Part shown: in pieces, positions 55,486-64,000 of the stretch
Layout: every line of letters begins with the position of its first letter
Position numbering within the stretch: the stretch's first letter is position 1
The notes under the pieces: generated by a model
Seen by the model: the letters and a program-made list of their open reading frames with translations, nothing else
Told to the model about the DNA's origin: nothing
Database searches by the model: none
Position numbers and translations under genes: made by a program
Assembly: GCA_029718625.1 (NCBI GenBank)
Contig: JAINUF010000027.1
Location: 1,100,676-1,164,675 of the forward strand
Direction of reading: 5' to 3'
Length of the DNA stretch: 64,000 nucleotides
Origin: Synaphobranchus kaupii
Lineage: Eukaryota; Chordata; Actinopteri; Anguilliformes; Synaphobranchidae

Positions 55486-58400
55486 TGTGTTTTTTGAGCG
55501 CGAAGCACAGCGCAACATGCAAATGGGCTGAACTTAGTCTCTTCATTAATTATAGGTGTGTCTTGCAAGGAATATACTATATGGATCATTTATTTTCAGT
55601 GGTTTTGTCATTGCAACCTGGCAACCCTGAGTGCATGTGGGGAATCTGTCAAAAACATGATCTACCATGATATTCCATTCCATGGTCAACACTGCCATCT
55701 AGTGGCAGGAAATGTTAATTCTTTCGTTTAAATACTGTTCATTTTCAACGTCTTCTGCTTTGGAATGTGTAATACATATACACCAATTACAATTACATGA
55801 GAAAGGAATCAATTAGTAAATTTCTATCTGTACATTTTTTGCCTTACGCAAAATTACTATTATGGTGAATTGTATTATCATGCTGAGTTTGATTTTATAA
55901 GGATTTGTATTAAACAATATATGAATTTTCGAATGAAATCTAGTCTGTAATAACTTCACATGTCAAATCACTGTGAAACAGCTTGGGCTCTATCTTGACA
56001 ATCTTAGCACTTGGTCTAAACACATGGCGCAACTGCATTTAGGGTGTGACCAAGTCCACTTTTGCTAGTTAGACAGTGTGTTTTTTGAGCGCGAAGCACA
56101 GCGCAACATGCAAATGGGCTGAACTTAGTCTCTTCATTAATTATAGGTGTGTCTTGCAAGGAATATACTATATGGATCATTTATTTTCAGTGGTTTTGTC
56201 ATTGCAACCTGGCAACCCTGAGTGCATGTGGGGAATCTGTCAAAAACATGATCTACCATGATATTCCATTCCATGGTCAACACTGCCATCTAGTGGCAGG
56301 AAATGTTAATTCTTTCGTTTAAATACTGTTCATTTTCAACGTCTTCTGCTTTGAAATGTGTAATACATATACACCAATTACAATTACATGAGAAAGGAAT
56401 CAATTAGTAAATTTCTATCTGTACATTTTTTGCCTTTGGCAAAATTACTATTATGGTGAATTGTATTATCATGCTGAGTTTGATTTTATAAGGATTTGTA
56501 TTAAACAATATATGAATTTTCGAATGAAATCTAGTCTGTAATAACTTCACATGTCAAATCACTGTGAAACAGCTCGGGCTCTATCTTGACAATCTTAGCA
56601 CTTGGTCTAAACACATGGCGCAACTGCATTTAGGGTGTGACCAAGTCCACTTTTGCTAGTTAGACAGTGTGTTTTTTGAGCGCGAAGCACAGCGCAACAT
56701 GCAAATGGACTGAACTTAGTCTCTTCATTAATTATAGGTGTGTCTTGCAAGGAATATACTATATGGATCATTTATTTTCAGTGGTTTTGTCATTGCAACC
56801 TGGCAACCCTGAGTGCATGTGGGGAATCTGTCAAAAACATGATCTACCATGATATTCCATTCCATGGTCAACACTGCCATCTAGTGGCAGGAAATGTTAA
56901 TTCTTTCGTTTAAATACTGTTCATTTTCAACGTCTTCTGCTTTGGAATGTGTAATACATATACACCAATTACAATTACATGAGAAAGGAATCAATTAGTA
57001 AATTTCTATCTGTACATTTTTTGCCTTAGGCAAAATTACTATTATGGTGAATTGTATTATCATGCTGAGTTTGATTTTATAAGGATTTGTATTAAACAAT
57101 ATATGAATTTTCGAATGAAATCTAGTCTGTAATAACTTCACATGTCAAATCACTGTGAAACAGCTCGGGCTCTATCTTGACAATCTTAGCACTTGGTCTA
57201 AACACATGGCGCAACTGCATTTAGGGTGTGACCAAGTCCACTTTTGCTAGTTAGACAGTGTGTTTTTTGAGCGCGAAGCACAGCGCAACATGCAAATGGG
57301 CTGAACTTAGTCTCTTCATTAATTATAGGTGTGTCTTGCAAGGAATATACTATATGGATCATTTATTTTCAGTGGTTTTGTCATTGCAACCTGGCAACCC
57401 TGAGTGCATGTGGGGAATCTGTCAAAAACATGATCTACCATGATATTCCATTCCATGGTCAACACTGCCATCTAGTGGCAGGAAATGTTAATTCTTTCGT
57501 TTAAATACTGTTCATTTTCAACGTCTTCTGCTTTGGAATGTGTAATACATATACACCAATTACAATTACATGAGAAAGGAATCAATTAGTAAATTTCTAT
57601 CTGTACATTTTTTGCCTTAGGCAAAATTACTATTATGGTGAATTGTATTATCATGCTGAGTTTGATTTTATAAGGATTTGTATTAAACAATATATGAATT
57701 TTCGAATGAAATCTAGTCTGTAATAACTTCACATGTCAAATCACTGTGAAACAGCTCGGGCTCTATCTTGACAATCTTAGCACTTGGTCTAAACACATGG
57801 CGCAACTGCATTTAGGGTGTGACCAAGTCCACTTTTGCTAGTTAGACAGTGTGTTTTTTGAGCGCGAAGCACAGCGCAACATGCAAATGGGCTGAACTTA
57901 GTCTCTTCATTAATTATAGGTGTGTCTTGCAAGGAATATACTATATGGATCATTTATTTTCAGTGGTTTTGTCATTGCAACCTGGCAACCCTGAGTGCAT
58001 GTGGGGAATCTGTCAAAAACATGATCTACCATGATATTCCATTCCATGGTCAACACTGCCATCTAGTGGCAGGAAATGTTAATTCTTTCGTTTAAATACT
58101 GTTCATTTTCAACGTCTTCTGCTTTGGAATGTGTAATACATATACACCAATTACAATTACATGAGAAAGGAATCAATTAGTAAATTTCTATCTGTACATT
58201 TTTTGCCTTACGCAAAATTACTATTATGGTGAATTGTATTATCATGCTGAGTTTGATTTTATAAGGATTTGTATTAAACAATATATGAATTTTCGAATGA
58301 AATCTAGTCTGTAATAACTTCACATGTCAAATCACTGTGAAACAGCTTGGGCTCTATCTTGACAATCTTAGCACTTGGTCTAAACACATGGCGCAACTGC

Positions 58401-60213
58401 ATTTAGGGTGTGACCAAGTCCACTTTTGCTAGTTAGACAGTGTGTTTTTTGAGCGCGAAGCACAGCGCAACATGCAAATGGGCTGAACTTAGTCTCTTCA
58501 TTAATTATAGGTGTGTCTTGCAAGGAATATACTATATGGATCATTTATTTTCAGTGGTTTTGTCATTGCAACCTGGCAACCCTGAGTGCATGTGGGGAAT
58601 CTGTCAAAAACATGATCTACCATGATATTCCATTCCATGGTCAACACTGCCATCTAGTGGCAGGAAATGTTAATTCTTTCGTTTAAATACTGTTCATTTT
58701 CAACGTCTTCTGCTTTGAAATGTGTAATACATATACACCAATTACAATTACATGAGAAAGGAATCAATTAGTAAATTTCTATCTGTACATTTTTTGCCTT
58801 TGGCAAAATTACTATTATGGTGAATTGTATTATCATGCTGAGTTTGATTTTATAAGGATTTGTATTAAACAATATATGAATTTTCGAATGAAATCTAGTC
58901 TGTAATAACTTCACATGTCAAATCACTGTGAAACAGCTCGGGCTCTATCTTGACAATCTTAGCACTTGGTCTAAACACATGGCGCAACTGCATTTAGGGT
59001 GTGACCAAGTCCACTTTTGCTAGTTAGACAGTGTGTTTTTTGAGCGCGAAGCACAGCGCAACATGCAAATGGACTGAACTTAGTCTCTTCATTAATTATA
59101 GGTGTGTCTTGCAAGGAATATACTATATGGATCATTTATTTTCCGTGGTTTTGTCATTGCAACCTGGCAACCCTGAGTGCATGTGGGGAATCTGTCAAAA
59201 ACATGATCTACCATGATATTCCATTCCATGGTCAACACTGCCATCTAGTGGCAGGAAATGTTAATTCTTTCGTTTAAATACTGTTCATTTTCAACGTCTT
59301 CTGCTTTGGAATGTGTAATACATATACACCAATTACAATTACATGAGAAAGGAATCAATTAGTAAATTTCTATCTGTACATTTTTTGCCTTAGGCAAAAT
59401 TACTATTATGGTGAATTGTATTATCATGCTGAGTTTGATTTTATAAGGATTTGTATTAAACAATATATGAATTTTCGAATGAAATCTAGTCTGTAATAAC
59501 TTCACATGTCAAATCACTGTGAAACAGCTCGGGCTCTATCTTGACAATCTTAGCACTTGGTCTAAACACATGGCGCAACTGCATTTAGGGTGTGACCAAG
59601 TCCACTTTTGCTAGTTAGACAGTGTGTTTTTTGAGCGCGAAGCACAGCGCAACATGCAAATGGGCTGAACTTAGTCTCTTCATTAATTATAGGTGTGTCT
59701 TGCAAGGAATATACTATATGGATCATTTATTTTCAGTGGTTTTGTCATTGCAACCTGGCAACCCTGAGTGCATGTGGGGAATCTGTCAAAAACATGATCT
59801 ACCATGATATTCCATTCCATGGTCAACACTGCCATCTAGTGGCAGGAAATGTTAATTCTTTCGTTTAAATACTGTTCATTTTCAACGTCTTCTGCTTTGG
59901 AATGTGTAATACATATACACCAATTACAATTACATGAGAAAGGAATCAATTAGTAAATTTCTATCTGTACATTTTTTGCCTTAGGCAAAATTACTATTAT
60001 GGTGAATTGTATTATCATGCTGAGTTTGATTTTATAAGGATTTGTATTAAACAATATATGAATTTTCGAATGAAATCTAGTCTGTAATAACTTCACATGT
60101 CAAATCACTGTGAAACAGCTCGGGCTCTATCTTGACAATCTTAGCACTTGGTCTAAACACATGGCGCAACTGCATTTAGGGTGTGACCAAGTCCACTTTT
60201 GCTAGTTAGACAG
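55486..60213 (+). repeat. Second four-unit (2,364-bp) higher-order repeat
   Basis: GCCTTACGC with GCTTGGG, then a C unit with AAATGGACTG, then two plain A units, occur twice. Markers are at 55847/58211 and 56709/59073, each 2,364 bp apart. The GCCTTACGC base ties this to the 50.8-55.5 kb repeat, with a two-unit step between 54665 and 55847. Confidence 0.85.
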
Positions 60214-63200
60214 TGTGTTTTTTGAGCGCGAAGCACAGCGCAACATGCAAATGGGCTGAACTTAGTCTCTTCATTAATTATAGGTGTGTCTTGCAAGGAA
60301 TATACTATATGGATCATTTATTTTCAGTGGTTTTGTCATTGCAACCTGGCAACCCTGAGTGCATGTGGGGAATCTGTCAAAAACATGATCTACCATGATA
60401 TTCCATTCCATGGTCAACACTGCCATCTAGTGGCAGGAAATGTTAATTCTTTCGTTTAAATACTGTTCATTTTCAACGTCTTCTGCTTTGAAATGTGTAA
60501 TACATATACACCAATTACAATTACATGAGAAAGGAATCAATTAGTAAATTTCTATCTGTACATTTTTTGCCTTTGGCAAAATTACTATTATGGTGAATTG
60601 TATTATCATGCTGAGTTTGATTTTATAAGGATTTGTATTAAACAATATATGAATTTTCGAATTAAATCTAGTCTGTAATAACTTCACATGTCAAATCACT
60701 GTGAAACAGCTCGGGCTCTATCTTGACAATCTTAGCACTTGGTCTAAACACATGGCGCAACTGCATTTAGGGTGTGACCAAGTCCACTTTTGCTAGTTAG
60801 ACAGTGTGTTTTTTGAGCGCGAAGCACAGCGCAACATGCAAATGGGCTGAACTTAGTCTCTTCATTAATTATAGGTGTGTCTTGCAAGGAATATACTATA
60901 TGGATCATTTATTTTCAGTGGTTTTGTCATTGCAACCTGGCAACCCTGAGTGCATGTGGGGAATCTGTCAAAAACATGATCTACCATGATATTCCATTCC
61001 ATGGTCAACACTGCCATCTAGTGGCAGGAAATGTTAATTCTTTCGTTTAAATACTGTTCATTTTCAACGTCTTCTGCTTTGGAATGTGTAATACATATAC
61101 ACCAATTACAATTACATGAGAAAGGAATCAATTAGTAAATTTCTATCTGTACATTTTTTGCCTTTGGCAAAATTACTATTATGGTGAATTGTATTATCAT
61201 GCTGAGTTTGATTTTATAAGGATTTGTATTAAACAATATATGAATTTTCGAATTAAATCTAGTCTGTAATAACTTCACATGTCAAATCACTGTGAAACAG
61301 CTCGGGCTCTATCTTGACAATCTTAGCACTTGGTCTAAACACATGGCGCAACTGCATTTAGGGTGTGACCAAGTCCACTTTTGCTAGTTAGACAGTGTGT
61401 TTTTTGAGCGCGAAGCACAGCGCAAAATGCAAATGGGCTGAACTTAGTGTCTTCATTAATTATAGGTGTGTCTTGCAAGGAATATACTATATGGATCATT
61501 TATTTTCAGTGGTTTTGTCATTGCAACCTGGCAACCCTGAGTGCATGTGGGGAATCTGTCAAAAACATGATCTACCATGATATTCCATTCCATGGTCAAC
61601 ACTGCCATCTAGTGGCAGGAAATGTTAATTCTTTAGTTTAAATACTGTTCATTTTCAACGTCTTCTGCTTTGGAATGTGTAATACATATACACCAATTAC
61701 AATTACATGAGAAAGGAATCAATTAGTAAATTTCTATCTGTACATTTTTTGCCTTAGGCAAAATTACTATTATGGTGAATTGTATTATCATGCTGAGTTT
61801 GATTTTATAAGGATTTGTATTAAACAATATATGAATTTTCGAATGAAATCTAGTCTGTAATAACTTCACATGTCAAATCACTGTGAAACAGCTCGGGCTC
61901 TATCTTGACAATCTTAGCACTTGGTCTAAACACATGGCGCAATTGCATTTAGGGTGTGACCAAGTCCACTTTTGCTAGTTAGACAGTGTGTTTTTTGAGC
62001 GCGAAGCACAGCGCAACATGCAAATGGGCTGAACTTAGTCTCTTCATTAATTATAGGTGTGTCTTGCAAGGAATATACTATATGGATCATTTATTTTCAG
62101 TGGTTTTGTCATTACAACCTGGCAACCCTGAGTGCATGTGGGGAATCTGTCAAAAACATGATCTACCATGATATTCCATTCCATGGTCAACACTGCCATC
62201 TAGTGGCAGGAAATGTTAATTCTTTCGTTTAAATACTGTTCATTTTCAACGTCTTCTGCTTTGGAATGTGTAATACATATACACCAATTACAATTACATG
62301 AGAAAGGAATCAATTAGTAAATTTCTATCTGTACATTTTTTGCCTTAGGCAAAATTACTATTATGGTGAATTGTATTATCATGCTGAGTTTGATTTTATA
62401 AGGATTTGTATTAAACAATATATGAATTTTCGAATGAAATCTAGTCTGTAATAACTTCACATGTCAAATCACTGTGAAACAGCTCGGGCTCTATCTTGAC
62501 AATCTTAGCACTTGGTCTAAACACATGGCGCAACTGCATTTAGGGTGTGACCAAGTCCACTTTTGCTAGTTAGACAGTGTGTTTTTTGAGCGCGAAGCAC
62601 AGCGCAACATGCAAATGGGCTGAACTTAGTCTCTTCATTAATTATAGGTGTGTCTTGCAAGGAATATACTATATGGATCATTTATTTTCAGTGGTTTTGT
62701 CATTGCAACCTGGCAACCCTGAGTGCATGTGGGGAATCTGTCAAAAACATGATCTACCATGATATTCCATTCCATGGTCAACACTGCCATCTAGTGGCAG
62801 GAAATGTTAATTCTTTCGTTTAAATACTGTTCATTTTCAACGTCTTCTGCTTTGGAATGTGTAATACATATACACCAATTACAATTACATGAGAAAGGAA
62901 TCAATTAGTAAATTTCTATCTGTACATTTTTTGCCTTAGGCAAAATTACTATTATGGTGAATTGTATTATCATGCTGAGTTTGATTTTATAAGGATTTGT
63001 ATTAAACAATATATGAATTTTCGAATGAAATCTAGTCTGTAATAACTTCACATGTCAAATCACTGTGAAACAGCTCGGGCTCTATCTTGACAATCTTAGC
63101 ACTTGGTCTAAACACATGGCGCAACTGCATTTAGGGTGTGACCAAGTCCACTTTTGCTAGTTAGACAGTGTGTTTTTTGAGCGCGAAGCACAGCGCAACA

Positions 63201-63837
63201 TGCAAATGGGCTGAACTTAGTCTCTTCATTAATTATAGGTGTGTCTTGCAAGGAATATACTATATGGATCATTTATTTTCAGTGGTTTTGTCATTGCAAC
63301 CTGGCAACCCTGAGTGCATGTGGGGAATCTGTCAAAAACATGATCTACCATGATATTCCATTCCATGGTCAACACTGCCATCTAGTGGCAGGAAATGTTA
63401 ATTCTTTCGTTTAAATACTGTTCATTTTCAACGTCTTCTGCTTTGGAATGTGTAATACATATACACCAATTACAATTACATGAGAAAGGAATCAATTAGT
63501 AAATTTCTATCTGTACATTTTTTGCCTTAGGCAAAATTACTATTATGGTGAATTGTATTATCATGCTGAGTTTGATTTTATAAGGATTTGTATTAAACAA
63601 TATATGAATTTTCGAATGAAATCTAGTCTGTAATAACTTCACATGTCAAATCACTGTGAAACAGCTCGGGCTCTATCTTGACAATCTTAGCACTTGGTCT
63701 AAACACATGGCGCAACTGCATTTAGGGTGTGACCAAGTCCACTTTTGCTAGTTAGACAGTGTGTTTTTTGAGCGCGAAGCACAGCGCAACATGCAAATGG
63801 GCTGAACTTAGTCTCTTCATTAATTATAGGTGTGTCT

Positions 63838-64000
63838 TGCAAGGAATATACTATATGGATCATTTATTTTCAGTGGTTTTGTCATTGCAACCTGGCAACC
63901 CTGAGTGCATGTGGGGAATCTGTCAAAAACATGATCTACCATGATATTCCATTCCATGGTCAACACTGCCATCTAGTGGCAGGAAATGTTAATTCTTTCG
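63838..64000 (+). repeat. Partial last unit cut by the window edge
   Basis: This is the first 163 bp of unit 109. It includes the CTCF core at 63966-63979 and stops inside the CTTTCG segment. It matches the consensus, so the array evidently continues to the right. Confidence 0.97.
63966..63979 (-). promoter_or_regulatory. CTCF core motif, last complete one in the window
   Basis: Same exact core as at 129-142. It shows that motif orientation and spacing are kept across the full 64 kb. Confidence 0.75.

Larger units (their letters stand above)
1..64000 (+). repeat. 591-bp tandem satellite array, 108.3 units, both ends open
   Basis: The whole window is one head-to-tail tandem repeat with a 591-bp period. 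Position 1 recurs at 592, 1183, 1774 and so on to 63838. All units share one orientation, and neither edge reaches flanking DNA. Units differ by only a few substitutions, and some adjacent units look identical. Only nine length changes were found, each a single-base homopolymer expansion (4064-4070, 9384-9390, 10295-10296, 10805-10808, 11432-11434, 11727-11729, 11866-11870, 13085-13089, 24166-24172). They account exactly for the total: 108 x 591 + 9 + 163 = 64000. No internal sub-repeat is obvious inside the monomer. It is too long for a minisatellite and is classed here as satellite or macrosatellite. I do not recognise it as a named family. Confidence 0.99.

Noticed and set aside
61447..61641. 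64-codon plus-strand frame
   Set aside because: It arises from chance substitutions in one divergent unit (AGTGTCTT and TTTAGTTT).
1..64000. CRISPR array
   Set aside because: The repeat is 591 bp with no short repeat-spacer alternation, and the units are near-identical throughout.
1..64000. Telomeric repeats or simple-sequence tracts
   Set aside because: No TTAGGG runs and no microsatellites longer than the T6-T7 run were found.

Overview
The window is one uninterrupted eukaryotic satellite array: a 591-bp monomer repeated head-to-tail, all on the same strand. There are 108 complete units plus a 163-bp partial unit at the right edge. No array boundary, inserted transposon, single-copy gene, tRNA or rRNA is present, and I see no believable protein-coding gene. 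The short open frames that recur once per unit are by-products of the repeat. The DNA is AT-rich (about 37% GC by eye).

Host: the sequence does not name a species. Three things point to a vertebrate. (1) Nearly every unit has an exact match to the vertebrate CTCF core consensus. (2) The commonest recurrent variants are CpG-to-TpG/CpA transitions, as expected of germline-methylated DNA. (3) About 150 bp of each unit (448-600 in unit 1), with TGGCGCAA, GCACAGCGCAAC and TTAATTATAGGTGTGT, reminds me of GCGCA-rich interspersed repeats of ray-finned fish. The third point is unverified memory, so a teleost is only a tentative guess.

Layout of a unit, in unit-1 coordinates: CTCF core on the minus strand at 129-142, inside a 6+5+6 inverted repeat at 129-145; a TEAD-type TGGAATG at 198-204; a 17-bp palindrome around GCCTTAGGC (AP-2 consensus GCCNNNGGC) at 274-290; the transposon-like GCGCA segment at about 448-600; and an octamer ATGCAAAT at 545-552.

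Layout of the array: 1-5.2 kb has mixed unit types. 5.4-12.4 kb is a six-unit block present twice, and the second copy region carries a cluster of homopolymer length errors. 13.1-19.0 kb is about ten units with no difference I could see. 20-24 kb is mixed again. 25.5-37.7 kb repeats with a seven-unit lag, 40-46 kb with lags of three and four units, 47-50 kb with a lag of three, and 50.8-60.2 kb with a lag of four. 61-64 kb is near-consensus. A four-unit module of variant types (B, B', A, C) recurs six times at scattered places.

The most interesting reading is that this is a macrosatellite-like array of about 109 co-oriented CTCF motifs, comparable in principle to the mammalian DXZ4 and FIRRE loci. 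If unmethylated and bound, it could act as a strong one-sided barrier to cohesin loop extrusion. That function is inference; the motif array itself is visible directly.
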